From: Amaranthus tricolor
Taxonomy: Eukaryota > Streptophyta > Magnoliopsida > Caryophyllales > Amaranthaceae
DNA: 64,000 bases
Direction: 5' to 3'
Assembly: GCF_026212465.1 (NCBI RefSeq)
Contig: NC_080059.1
Location: forward strand, 9,068,811 to 9,132,810
Made by a program: the position numbers and the translations under genes. Of the stretch, positions 26,350 through 37,789 are shown piece by piece. The notes below the pieces were generated by a model that saw nothing but the letters and a program-made list of their open reading frames with translations, had not been told where the DNA came from and ran no database searches. Numbering within the stretch: the stretch's first letter is position 1; each line of letters starts with the position of its first letter.

Positions 26350-27245
26350 ATAAGTACATACAAAAAGATTGGTGCGCACTCACATTTGGTGTGAATGTGC
26401 AAAAAATAATTTGCTTATTCAAATTAAATTTTATTTTTTTTTTAATTTTACCAATTGGTTTTTTATTCATTTAATTCACAATTAGGTATATTTTTATCTT
26501 TCACTATTGAAATTGGTTTTTTGGCATTTTGTATTTGACATCTTAGCATATTTAAGTAGGCAAATATTTTAAGTTGTATTTTATCAGTTGATATTTAACT
26601 AGTTTAAATTGGTGTGTTTCATTTTTTTCGAATGTTATAGTTGTTATTTTAGAATATTAAAGTTGTTTTAATACACTGAATTACTAGATTTAGTTGATGT
26701 GTTTGCAATTTGAAGTTGATATTTTAACTTATTAAGTTTGCATTTTAACTACATATAATTAATATTTTATCTAGTTTAAAGTAGGCATTTTAACTACTAT
26801 TAAAGTTATCATTTTAGTATAGTTGGTGTTTTAGAATGTTTTAGTTAGACTTTTAATCACTGAAGTTGGCATTTCAACAAGATTAAGTATGTGTGTTTGC
26901 ATTTTGAAATTGGCAATTTAATTATATTATAGTTGTTATTTTAAATTGATTTAGTTGTTGTTTTAATTAATACCTACTTCTAAACATCTATTGACTACTC
27001 TAAATTATCATAGTACCTACTTTATATGTAACAATATTTTAATTTTCTGGGCATTTATCAATTTTGACCTTAAATGTATCAATTTTGAAAATTGATACCT
27101 TTAAGGTCAAAATTGATATCTTTATGATCAAAATTGAAAAATGCCCAAAAATTGAAAATATGCCCAGGTTGTTACACGTGCAAATTGGGCCGACCCAAAT
27201 TGTCGGTCTCATTATGAAGTCGTCTCGTCTAAGACTAGCTGTAGT
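26350..27245. mobile_element. Probable AGACGGTCTC-family MITE relative
   Basis: The interior from about 26500 to 26990 is a degenerate array of TTGGCATTTTAAC-like units, comparable with the arrays inside the elements at 1997-2747 and 39344-39607. The right side has GGTCTCAT, TCGTCTCGTCTAAGACTAGC and GGGCCGACCCAA, matching landmarks at 39386-39607. A matching left end was not found, so the boundaries are guesses. Confidence 0.35.
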
Positions 27246-27254
27246 GAAAAATGA

Positions 27255-27695
27255 AAATATGAAAAAAAAGCTTCTATTAAAAAAAAATTCCAAAATAAGC
27301 TTCAGAAAATTTTAAATTTCCAAAATAAACGTTTCAATGTCAAAGCTGAGGTCATGTATTTATTCGCTGTTATTAACAGCGAACAAAGAAACTGACAAAA
27401 AAAAGTCAAAATCCTTTAAGGAAGACAATGTCATGACATTAAAGAATAAAAAATTACCCCCATTAATTCGCTCTGAGCGAACAATTACTTTATTTTTTGT
27501 CCTTTCCAAACGGTATGATATTGTCTTTTTTATTCGTTGTTAGTAACAATAAATAAAGTTATGATAAATTTATTTTCCCATATTCGTTATTAATAACAAC
27601 AAGCAAATCTTAACCTTAAGTTCGAATAGGAAGACAATTATTTAAGTAATTAAAACTTTTGAAAGCTTATTTTGAAAATTTATTTTATAAAAAAA
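27255..27695. mobile_element. Foldback element with palindromic TTCGCTGTTATTAACAGCGAA core
   Basis: AATAAGCTT-type sequence at the left (about 27265-27320) is mirrored at the right (about 27655-27690). Inside, a TTCGCTGTTATTAACAGCGA palindrome lies near 27362-27383, with diverged copies near 27532 and 27582. It is the distant relative of the three-element cluster at 36.9-38.2 kb. No protein is encoded. Confidence 0.45.
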
Positions 27696-28160
27696 TCACT
27701 TCATTCAATTTTTCTCTAATAGTAGGGCAAAGCCCAATGTCCCACTTTCTCCTAATGGACAGGAACAACAACATTGAGCACCCCTTTTAGGTCTATGACC
27801 CAACACCATCAAATGCAGCTTTCTTGAACATGAATGCCACCTTTCACATGAGTTCTTATGGTGGTAAATCTTAATCTCTTTTCTTATTTTATTCTCTTGC
27901 TAATTTCTTAAGAATTCAACAATATTATTTGGTTGACTTAAAAATTTTAAATTAACAAAAGAATTTTATAATTATTAAAAGGTAATATGGTTATTAACTT
28001 CCTACACCTTTTTAAAATTATCTATTCCTTAAAATTTCAACTTCTCACGTTAATTGATAAAGTTATTGTGGTTAGTGGACTTAAAATGCTAAAATAGCGT
28101 TCTCTAACCATTCATTTTTGGTTAAAAAATACTTTTCATGTCCCAAAAGTAATTAAAAAT

Positions 28161-28441
28161 AAGGAAAATTGACATTAGTAATTCAACCTTTTACTCATCC
28201 GCAGTGAATAATCCCACTTTTAGATTATTTTCTAATAATTCAACATTTACCCTTAGTTTACAGTGAATAATCCAACCTTGATTTTAGTTTGTTAGTAACA
28301 TACCCTATTATTATCTATTATTAGTAATATAATATGTTGGAAAATTTATCATAAACGTTGAATTATTAGAAAATAATTCAAAGATGAGATTATTCACAAT
28401 GAATTTGTAAAAGGTTAAATTATTAATATTAATTTTTCCTT
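28161..28441. mobile_element. 281-bp MITE with about 95-bp inverted repeats
   Basis: The two halves are inverted copies: AAGGAAAATTGACATTAGTA at the left corresponds to the inverted AAGGAAAAATTAATATTAAT at the right. TAATTCAACCTTTTAC, GTGAATAAT and TTATTTTCTAATAATTCAAC follow in both arms. Six bases AAAAAT flank both sides (28155-28160 and 28442-28447) as a candidate target-site duplication. Confidence 0.7.
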
Positions 28442-28679
28442 AAAAATATTAGTATGTGTGTAAATTTACCACTGATAATGTTTAGACCATAACAACTATC
28501 GTGAAATTTAAGAGCTCATGTGATCGATTGGTACATCTATTAACTATCATATTAGATTCTCTTAAGGAAACAAAATTAAATTTCTTGTGATAAAACGAAT
28601 AAGCCTATTTTTTGTTCTTCTTGTCCACTTGAAAAATATATTAAATTATATTTTCATCCTTTTTAATATTTTTTTTAAT

Positions 28680-29500
28680 AATACATGATTCATTAATAAA
28701 GAGTCATACGATATCTACATCAGAGATAAAAATTAGCAAATACATAACAACTTTAACCAAAAATAATTCAAAATTAACAAAACTACGATCGTTGTGTATG
28801 AGATCTGACAATTTTGATTATCCTCTTCCACATCGCTGTTTAATACAACCTTCTACAAGGGGGTCTTTCGATTTGTTGTAGTCTTGAGATAGAATTGAAT
28901 TTGATGTAGTTGATGGTAATTGTATTTTTAGTATCTGCTGCATTATCGCATTAATTTGTACCAACAAATCAACTAGAGAACAAAATTCATAACCCCAAAC
29001 TCTCACGTGGAGAGAGATTAAAACCCAATATACGGGTAAAATCAACCCAATGAATGGGTAGAACAACTCTCCTGTAGGGAGAGGACACAAATTTATTCTA
29101 ATCATATTGAAAAAGCTTAAAACAAAGAAATTAGTAGCTTACCATCAACCAAAAAGTTGATAATAGTCCTAAACCAACTATGGAGATTAGGGTTTTTTTA
29201 GAGAGAAAAGAGAGAAAAAAAAAAAAGAAACGGCTAGGTTTTTTTTTGCATCTTTATATCTAACCCCCCTTTTTGAATACTAATTACATGTCATTGATAT
29301 CATTCATAGTGATATTTAAACTTCTCCAGTTTGGAGCATTAATGGTCACCACTATCATTTGTTATTCTTGGATTACTTCTCTAAAATTCTATGGACATTT
29401 TCTATCTCTCTCAAAATCAAGTTTAAGTTCTTTACATCATTTAGGGTGCACATCAAAACTCAGATTAATTGTAAAATATAAAAATTCAATGTCATTATAG
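28680..29500. other. Gene-free stretch, possible solo LTR fragment
   Basis: Purine and pyrimidine runs and a C-rich ATCTAACCCCCC leader-like patch near 29260 are reminiscent of an LTR-retrotransposon terminal repeat. The ends, a primer-binding site and a second copy are all missing. No protein similarity is recognised. Confidence 0.2.
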
Positions 29501-30182
29501 TAGAGACTATGATAATACTTCAATTTCTAACCCTTGTGCTGAAAATGACATGTTCTTCCGTTTTTATTATCCTCATACCATCATCTAAAATGTTAAAGTT
29601 AAAAGAAAAATTTGGTGGGACATAATAAAAGAAAAATAAGATAAATATCGTGATATAAGCGAGATTAAGATTGGTAAGTTGGTCTTCTTTTAATTTTTTT
29701 AGTTTTATACTATATGACTTAAAAAGCTTTCACATACTTAAGTCGATCATATGCTACAAATTCAAAGTTATTACGACAATAAATGCTAATCTTGAGTGTA
29801 ACATGAGCAACCTTTATATTCCCACTGCAAGCCTGCAATTTCATTTGCATTTCCTCCATCTTAATATTTTTTTTCCTCATTTACAAACAATTATATATTT
29901 TTATTAAAAAGCAAAAAATCAAATAAAAAAGTAAAAAGCTAAAGTAATGCATTGTCTCAATCCTCTTGTTCCTTGCTTTGCTTCCTGTTCTTTCACTTTA
30001 CACGTTTAGCACATTAAGGACTCCAAAACAAAGTTAAATACATACCCTCTTGCTTTTTAAGATTCTCCCTTATTTTTGGTTTCTATTTACAAAAAGTGTG
30101 TCCACTAGGATATTCAACACTACGTTTAGGGTTTATCATATAGCTTATGCAACAACCATTTTTCTCATTTTTTTTTATTATG

Positions 30183-30755
30183 GATGAGAATCAAATCTAG
30201 TTACAATAGTGAAAGAAAAAGCAGTCTATCAACCCATAATTCTCGAACTATTTTTCCGATTCCTTTGTTGCCTAAGCTCCTATCTTTTATACGCAAGTTG
30301 TTCGCTTACAATGCTGTTGTAAGACAAGTCACTCTTGACAATGATATCAATGATCGCAAATCCCCAATAAATTTTGTTTGATGAGATTTGAATCTTATTA
30401 CAAAGGTGAAAGGGAAAAACATTCGACCAACCCATAATTCACGATTTATTTTTTCTTATTCCTATGTCACCTAAGCTCCTATCTTTTACCTATAACACCA
30501 TGCAAGCTATTTGCTTACAATCTTGTCTTAAGACAAGTCAAGCACTCTTGACAATGATATCAATGATTGATATAAAATTCCCTACATATCATGTTTGATG
30601 AGAATCAAATCTTATTACAAGGATGAAAGGAAAACAATCGACCAATCCTTAATTTTCAAGCCATTTTCTTATTCCTTTGTTGCGGAAGCTCTTATCTTTT
30701 ACCTACAAGTTAAGCACTTTTGACAGTGATATCATTGACTGATGTAAAATTTTAG
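30183..30755. repeat. Threefold tandem repeat of about 200 bp downstream of the DUF1666 gene
   Basis: Units start at 30183, 30380 and 30597, each with GATGAGA(A/T)T(C/T)(A/G)AATCT near its start. Each then has a GACCAA(C/T)CC-like block, CCTAAGCTCCTATCTTTTA (GGAAGCTCTTATCTTTTA in the third) and TTGACA(A/G)TGATATCAAT-like sequence near its end. The third unit is shorter. The array ends about 130 bases beyond the stop codon of the minus-strand DUF1666 gene. Confidence 0.75.
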
Positions 30756-30883
30756 ATGGTCATGGATATAATGCTGAAAAAGTAACCAATATGATAAAGG
30801 TAACCAAGAATTAGGCAAGGGATATACATGGTGATGCAAAATCTAGTCAAAAAGCAAAAGATTAAACAAAATTTGATGTGGGG

Positions 30884-31779
30884 TCAATGTGGTGGGAAGA
30901 AAAGAGGAGAGGAATCTCTTTGTAATTTGCCATCCAAAATTCTTAATTTGTTCATCTTGGCTTCACACCAATGTAATTGTTCTTGTGTTATATTTGCCAT
31001 TCTTAAAACTCTTGACACCACTTTTAAGTCTATTAATCCCATTAATATCTCCATTTCTTCTTCCTTTGTTAGCTTCTTTTTTCTCAAGCATATTCTACTC
31101 CTTTGTAGCTCTTTTAGCTTCAACTTCTTCTGCATACACAATCAAATAATATTTTATTTTTAATTATTTGATAAAATAGCAAAATAATTATACTTGAATG
31201 ATTTTATACTCACAAAATAATTGCATAAAAACAAGTTAAAATTTGTTAGTATGTTGAATTGTTAGTTTATAAAATTTTTATATATAGTTTGCATAAACAA
31301 TTATCATGCACCTTATCATTTTTACGATATTAAACACTTTGACATTTTAATTATAGAAAGTATAAATGTAATTAATAGTGTTTTATTTGTCATTATTTTT
31401 TAATAATAATGACTTTTGAAATAATAATAAAGGTAGAAAAGTTGTTGAGATATACTGAGAAAAGAAAAGTCTCAAAGAGAACGAAGGCAGGCGAGGGCGA
31501 GGGATTTGTACATATATTTTTTGTTACTTTATACTTGCAATAATTTCAAAACACGCAAGTCAATGTACATAGATTTTATTAGCGAATATTTGCATCTTCA
31601 CTTGAATAAAATTTTTAAAAATGATTATATTGAGACGAATCTAATATGATTATATTTTATATGACTGTACTTTTTTTCTTAAAGCTAATTTACTTTTACT
31701 TATATGTATGTGGAAGCAAACTTTATTAGTATTATAAAAGGCAAAGTGTTGCAAATATAAAAAACCCAGAAAATAAATA

Positions 31780-31832
<53 letters not shown>

Positions 31833-34800
31833 CCTTTTTGTTGTGTTTGTTATAGACTTTGAGAAGAGTAGGATGAATAGATCCCTTTGGATGGTGCTTA
31901 AAAAGAGCTGAGATAACTTGGCAATGAGTTTCCCTATCTGCTTTTAGAAAATTCATAAATGTTCGGATTGAGTCTTCTAGTATTTTCATGAACATTGTTG
32001 ATGCTATTCTTCCACTACTTACTTCCTTTTCTTCACCTTCATAATCTGTACAATTAAATAATTCAGCATCTTTTTGTTTTTAATTTATTAAAAACATTGT
32101 AATAATAAGAAATTAAAATATATTTAGTTAGGAAAATATATTTTTTTGTTTCTCCAAATATATTCTTATTTTGTTTTACTACTTTTAGAACCTAGTATTA
32201 GAGCTTTACTACTAAAAGTTGCAAACAAAAACACATATCATATATAGTATGAGAGCTTTATTACTATAAAAATGTGTTACACAAAAACTATCTAATCATA
32301 TGACATATGTTGCACTTCAAACTATAATGAAGCATAAAAGTGATAAGTGATTTTAAAAAAAATTTAAAAAATATTTTCTACTAGTGCGTAACCATCACTT
32401 ATATCAATACCAATAACCAAATCGATCGCTATAGGTTCTACATCATTGATTTTTACAATTTTATGATTCAATATTTGATGTTTATAATTCAATAATCTTA
32501 TGCACTTTTTATTTATTTGAAGTTGTACATGATGTTTGCTACTAAGGGTTAACAAATTACAACTCTTTTGTTAGTTTTATCCTATGTTACTTAGACTCAG
32601 GTACTGATGTCGGATACTGGTATGTGTCCAAGTGTTGGATCCGTCAAAATATTCAATTTTATGCCTAAAATGAAGTGTCTAAGTGCCTTATCAATGTCCG
32701 AGCATCAAGGATCGGACACGGGTACGTGAAATAAAATGAAGAGTTTGAGTAACTTAGGTTTTATCATTAACAAGGATAGGGTTGCGTACAACTGACCCTA
32801 CCAAATCTCATCGTAACTAGGTGAAAAACACTTAATGATATCGGGATAATGAAATATCGTTTATATAGTTAACATACTAAGGAAGTGTTCCTCTTACCAA
32901 GATATTCAGGCACTTGGAGCAACTTAGGAGCAACACACCTTATTCTTGTAAAAATTTGAGGTCTCTTCCCATACTCATAAGGCTCAGATTCAATATACCT
33001 TTGAAGAAGTACCTGAAATTGTTGGAATTGTTGTGCTACATGAGCAGGACAACCAGGGTCTAAGTGATCTTGTGTTCTTGACATTTGTTTCCTCTTGAAG
33101 TTCTCATAGTTCCAATTTAGGGTCTCCCATGCTAAACATATTTGAGCTACATATGCAACTTCTAGTTCATTGTATGGATTCTTCTTGTAGATATCATCAT
33201 TTGAACTTCTCTTCTTTTTGGTACCCATTTTGTGGAAAATTCTTTGAGACATTGATCTTGGCTCCACTTGAATTGACTTCAAAGATTCTAACATAATTTT
33301 GCAAATTAAGTTAATTAGGATAGAATTTAAAATAAAGATATCTATTGGTCTAGGAAAAATAGACATTAATGATCAAGTTTAAGTTTTTGGTTGAGTTGGT
33401 TTCTTGATATAGTATTAGAAGCCAGCGTGACAATAAGTCATGAGTTTGAATCTCAACCACCCCTCATTTGAAGTGAAGGGCTCTCGTGTGAAGGAGCGTG
33501 TTAGAGGTATAACATATTCTAGGGCCTCAACTATCAGCTTAAACTTTTGGTTGAGTTGATCACGGGTTCATATCTCAACCATTCTTCATTTAATGTGAAG
33601 GGTATGTGTTACATTCACACAACTAGCCTAAAGGCCTCTTGTGTGAAGGAGCATGTAAGAGGTCACAACTATCAACTTAAGTTTTTGGTTGAATTGGTTC
33701 CTTGATATGGTATTAGAAGCCTGTATGACAATATTGTGTTGCATCCACACTTTTAACCGGAAGGGCTCTTGTGTAAGATGGTGTGTTAGAGATACATATA
33801 ATATATCTTAATGCCTCGACTATCAGCTTAAGTTTTTAGTTGATTTGATTTCTTGACAAAAATATCGATTCTCATATAGACCGGATACATCTTCAACGGA
33901 GAAAATGTGTTTACTCGAGTCATCCCATCAGTTTCGAGTCAAATCAAAATTGAGTTTTTATCCACATTGGTTTCAGGTCAATTTTATACAATACTGAAAA
34001 AACATCGGATCGGGTCTGTTTTGAACAGCTTTAGACATGCAATACCTGTTTCATGGAGCTTTTGGGCACTAATTCTATCAAGAAACATGATTTCTTCATC
34101 ATACTTTTGGTAGACAGCATAGGACTCCCATTTGGGACAGCTTCTTCTTGATGAGGAAGAAAAAGGATCATCTGTACCTGAATCTCTTATTGAACTCCTC
34201 CAATCGGATGAACTTTTTGAAGTTGATCCTACTGTGTATGTATCTTCAAATATTACCTCTTTCTCTTTTTGGAGTTCTTCCATTTTCTTTGCTTCCCATT
34301 TCGGTGGGTCATAAATCAAAAATTTTTCATCCCTTTTGAAATTTGTGTCTTCTTTTACTACTTCATTCTTCTTTTCTTGAGTTTCTCTTGCAAAATGGTC
34401 TAAAGATTAAACCACCAAGTACATGTTAGGCCTTTACAGTTCAACTGATTTTTATTGATTTAAATGATTTTTATTCATTGAAACTGATTTTTACTAATTA
34501 AATTGATTTTTACTAATTGTAACTAATTTTTACAATTGGTATTAATTTTTACTGATTGAAATTGATTATAGCTGATTTTTAGTTATAAATTATAATTAAT
34601 CGTCATTAATTAAAACTAATTGTAACTGATTTTTTTAAAAAAATTATAATCACTATTATGTATTTTTACATTGATTCTAAAATTAATAAAAAATTGTATT
34701 CTCAAAAGAAGAACTTCAATGCATGCAATTTAAGAGGTGGATAGACTCATTTTAACAGTACAGAAAAAGAAAAAAATATAATTATCTGAAAAAGATGACG

Positions 34801-36192
34801 AACCATCTAAAATAAACATCCTCCATAACCCTTACTCTTAAAAAAGAATAAAATATTTTAATTTATTAATTAAGAATAAAACAAAAATTAAAAATGATCA
34901 ATAAACTGTATAAAAAATCATTACCATGATAAAATTTTAAAAAGTAATTGATAAATAGTGTAAGAAAAAACATATCATTACCACTATCATGATATATAAA
35001 TATATTAAATTTATAATTAAATAAGACAACTCTATCCGATTATTTCAAATTTGTTGATTAATAATAAAATAAAAAATTAAGAGTGATTGATAAATAATAA
35101 ATCACATGATTACCGTGATAATTAGTTGGATATTCTTGGGGCATGGTATCCTCATGTTTGAGCTGATCAAAGTGGACATAATTAGTGTTCTTATTGTCTT
35201 TAATGGTGTCAACTTCTGTGAGTTGATCAGAATCTGAACTAAAATCCAATCTTGATGTATAATCTTCTATGATGAACTCATCTTGATGCTGTTCAATCTT
35301 ATCATCATTGTAATCATTATCAAATCCAAGCTGTTCATCAACTGAGTCTTCAAATAAGGTCTTATACGAGTAGTTGCTCGACTCACTACCAACGTCAGAT
35401 AAATTATTATTATTGTGTTGCTCATCGTTTGTGGATATGGGTTGTTGCCTTTCTTTCCTCTCCAAATTCTGATCATAGTTTTCTATGAGCGGGATATACT
35501 GGGTACGGTGATGATGATGTTGTTCATCGTTACAGTTGATAGAGCTTCTTTGAATGTGAAAGTAATTATCATGTTCATCATCTTCAAAATCATGATCACT
35601 ATCATGATGATTATCTGGGTTTTTTGGATGAAAGATTAGGAAATCTCCATCATTTAATATATCAGCTACAAGATGATGATCATGATGATCATCTTCTTCA
35701 TGTTGTAGGTACCTATATTCTTGTTGCTCTTCTTTATTGCAATATGTAGTAGCTTCTTCATCTTCATCTTCTTCTTCATCTTCTTCTTCATCTTCATATA
35801 TTATCTCATCCTCGGCTCTGTTCATGTGAGTTTATTGACAATGTGTTAGTCAAGTCCACAGGTAGAAAGAATATATTTTACTAATATGTGGGAGCGAATC
35901 GAATACAAAATAAAATCAGTGAGTTAAGAGAAGTTTAAATAGGATCCTTATAAGAGAGACGATTTCAGAACAAGGAGCTCATGTGCTAATATTTATATTA
36001 GTTGGGCTATTCAACCCATATATAAAAAATTTTCATTAGATCGATGATGAAGTAGTAAGAGAGTTAAGATTACCTGAAAAAGAAAGTGAAGAGTTTAAGA
36101 AAACAAAGGGAGATGAAGTAGAAGAAGAGGAAAAAGAACTTAGTGACATTGAAGAAGAGCTTAACAAAGGCTTCTTTTCTTGAACATGGCAT
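30884..36192 (-). CDS. DUF1666 family protein with N-terminal membrane anchor
   Basis: The biochemical function is unknown. Plant databases often label this family 'ribosomal protein L34Ae', but nothing here resembles a ribosomal protein. Six exons on the minus strand (36192-36074, 35817-35114, 34399-34046, 33287-32898, 32045-31834, 31129-30884) total 2025 nt, or 674 aa. Residues 1-13 are MPCSRKEAFVKLF. Residues about 14-38 form one very hydrophobic, Phe-rich membrane segment. Residues about 40-275 are a disordered, extremely acidic region with Asp/Glu and His runs (DDHHDHH, QHHHH). Exon 3 carries an IYDPPKWEAKK segment. The conserved DUF1666 domain fills exons 4-6: ELEVAYVAQICLAWETLNW, the KRPQIFTRIRCVAPKLLQVP block, and near the C-terminus IDLKVVSRVLRM and EQLHWCEAKMN. 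The ATG at 36192 is preferred over one 30 codons upstream, because family members as I recall them begin with a short basic stretch directly before the anchor. Confidence 0.88.
31784..31831. repeat. (TA)24 microsatellite
   Basis: A perfect 48-base TA run starts two to three bases inside intron 5 of the minus-strand DUF1666 gene, directly next to its splice donor at 31833. Confidence 0.95.
32581..32760. mobile_element. Short inverted-repeat element (CCTATGTTACTTAGACTC type)
   Basis: The left end CCTATGTTACTTAGACTC is mirrored by the inverted right end AACCTAAGTTACTCAAACTC. The interior has the TCGGATAC...TCGGACACGGGTACGTG blocks familiar from a widespread eudicot repeat. It lies in intron 4 of the DUF1666 gene. 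Confidence 0.6.
32761..32866. repeat. Dispersed repeat (AACAAGG...TTGCGTACA...GACCC type)
   Basis: It carries the landmarks AACAAGGATAGGGTTGCGTA, TGACCCTACCAAA and TAATGATATCGGGATAATGA. The same landmarks recur at 59884-59962 in an intron of the lipid-transfer-like gene, with a partial inverse at about 61075-61110. This is a common plant interspersed repeat, possibly a SINE 3' body. No RNA polymerase III promoter could be demonstrated. Confidence 0.45.
33375..33858 (+). mobile_element. Tandem TRIM-like array (LTR-internal-LTR-internal-LTR)
   Basis: LTR-like segments recur in direct orientation: a partial one ending near 33409, then segments starting at 33499, about 33652 and 33783-33858. They share TGTTAGAG starts, TCAACTATCAGCTTAA and TTTTTGGTTGA(G/A)TTGGTT, and end in CTTGA(C/T)A. 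Two are followed by TAGTATTAGAAGCC or TGGTATTAGAAGCC, degraded forms of the initiator-tRNA-Met primer-binding site. The internal parts have no coding capacity. The array lies in intron 3 of the DUF1666 gene, on the opposite strand. Confidence 0.6.
34435..34640. repeat. Degenerate short-period repeat (GATTTTTACTGATTG-like)
   Basis: Units of about 15-18 bases, such as ACTGATTTTTATTGATT and GATTTTTACTAATTGTAACT, run for about 200 bases in intron 2 of the DUF1666 gene. A sister array with the same units and the landmark TTTTTAGTTATAAA lies at 55795-56010. Confidence 0.55.
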
Positions 36193-36892
36193 TCTCTTTT
36201 CCTTCTTAAACTTTAGTGAGCCTCGTTGATTTAATATCTTACTCTTTACTTTTAAAAGGAAATCATCACTCAATATAACCAAACCCCAAATAAAAAATTA
36301 TACTATTTCTTTACTGGGTTGCTTGCAACACGTCTTATTCTTCTTGGTCAAACCATTACATACTTTAGCACCGTTTTACTATGATACAAGTTTATATAGT
36401 TAGTCTATTTTCTAATTATTCGTTATAAGATTGTATCTTTTTTAGGTTATAAGTTATCTTTCTATGACTATAAAAAGTTACAACTCATCTTGTATGAAAA
36501 TGTTTCATTATGAGCCGAGTCCATACAATTAGCTTATTTTTCTGATTAATCACATTAAAATTACAAGTGATTACTTCAATAAAATGCATGTATATGGGGC
36601 CAGTCTAATAGAGATAGTCTTACCATGAGACCATCTTATTTGAAAAATTTGTGAAAAGTTATTATTTTAAAACTGTATGTAATTAATTATAGAGTTATAA
36701 ATAATAATTTTAAAATAATAATAAAATAAAAAAATGCTAACCGCCATTCATTTTAATTAAGTTTGATAAAAGCCACATATTAAAGATTTTTTTTTATCCT
36801 TTCACTCATTCTTACTTTTAATCCTCTTACTAAAGATGCATAAAAGTGGGTCATGCTACTTATTACGGGTCTAAAGACAGTCGACACGATTG
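36193..36892. other. Divergent-promoter side of the DUF1666/CFM3 interval
   Basis: This holds the upstream region of the DUF1666 gene. Around 36345-36660 lies a degenerate repeat with TTATAAGTTA-like units ending in GAGATAGTCTTACCATGAGACC, a relative of the local AGACGGTCTC elements. No gene was recognised. Confidence 0.35.
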
Positions 36893-37374
36893 GAAAATTT
36901 GAAATAAATAAGCAAAAAAATATAAAAAAATTCACATAATAGCCAAAGTTTTAAACTATTTCCTAAAATAAATAGTTTTTTCCTAAATCTGTGGTTTTGA
37001 GCGAACAAAAGCTGAAGGTCAAAATTTGTCAAAGTCTTTGTTTGCTATTACTAACAGCGAACAACTGCAATTTTAAATTGTCTTCTTCTTCCTCATTTTA
37101 AACATTAAAAAAAGGAAAAAAATAGCTTCAACTAACTGTTCGCTATTACTAACAACGAACAAAGAAGTTTGGTCAAAAAAGGGTCAAAATCTTTGTTCGC
37201 TGTTACTACAAAAACCTTGACTTTTTTTTACCAAACTTTTATGTTCGTTGTTAGTAACAGCAAACAAGCCGAACCTCTGCTTTGGGAAAAAATTGCTTAT
37301 CTTGGAAAATAGTTTGAAACTTTGGCTATTATGTGAATTTTTTATATTTTTTTGCTTATTCATTTCAAATTTTC
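36893..37374. mobile_element. Foldback element 1 of the GTTCGC-core cluster
   Basis: Terminal inverted repeats of about 70 bases are nearly perfect: GAAATAAATAAGCAAAAAAA and TTCACATAATAGCCAAAGTT at the left are mirrored at 37311-37374. The interior carries four copies of a GTTCGCTATTACTAACAGCGAAC-type near-palindrome, near 37049, 37138, 37195 and 37242. No coding capacity. Confidence 0.75.
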
Positions 37375-37419
37375 ACATAAAATTTGAAAAACATAAGTGA
37401 AAAAATAAAAAAAATAACA

Positions 37420-37669
37420 AAATAAACTAAGAATCAAACTTATTCCAAAAGTAAGCGTGAAATTCCCAAACCTGAGGTTTGGGGCTACTCGCAGTTAGTA
37501 ACTGCAAACAGGTCAAAAAAGACAAAATAGCTGTTCGCAGTTAGTAAGTGCGAACAACTATTTTGTCTGTTTTGACTTGTTCGCAGTTACTAACTGCGAA
37601 CAGCCCCAAACCTCAGATTTGGGAATTTCACGCTTACTTTTGAAATAAGTTTGATTCTTAGTTTATTTA
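37420..37669. mobile_element. Foldback element 2: near-perfect 250-bp hairpin
   Basis: The arms AATAAACTAAGAATCAAACT and AAAGTAAGCGTGAAATTCCC (left) are mirrored almost base for base at 37607-37669. The centre has three copies of GTTCGCAGTTAGTAACTGCG, near 37490, 37531 and 37579. The whole element could fold into one long hairpin. It encodes no protein. Confidence 0.8.
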
Positions 37670-37789
37670 ATTAATTTTTTTTTATAGCCTACAGATTTCA
37701 AATTTCCATATGATCCAGCATGGCATGACAAATATAGAGTTGGGCTTGGTACGGGCCGCAGCCAACTGGTTGAGTATGTAGGTACACAT

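Noticed and set aside
30828..31163. Open frames on the plus strand opposite DUF1666 exon 6
   Set aside because: Antisense shadows of a real exon. The minus strand carries the conserved IDLKVVSRVLRM and WCEAKMN motifs.
35415..35639. Plus-strand Ile/Met/Val-rich frame
   Set aside because: Antisense reading of the Asp/His-rich DUF1666 exon 2; composition is a by-product of GAT/CAT codons.
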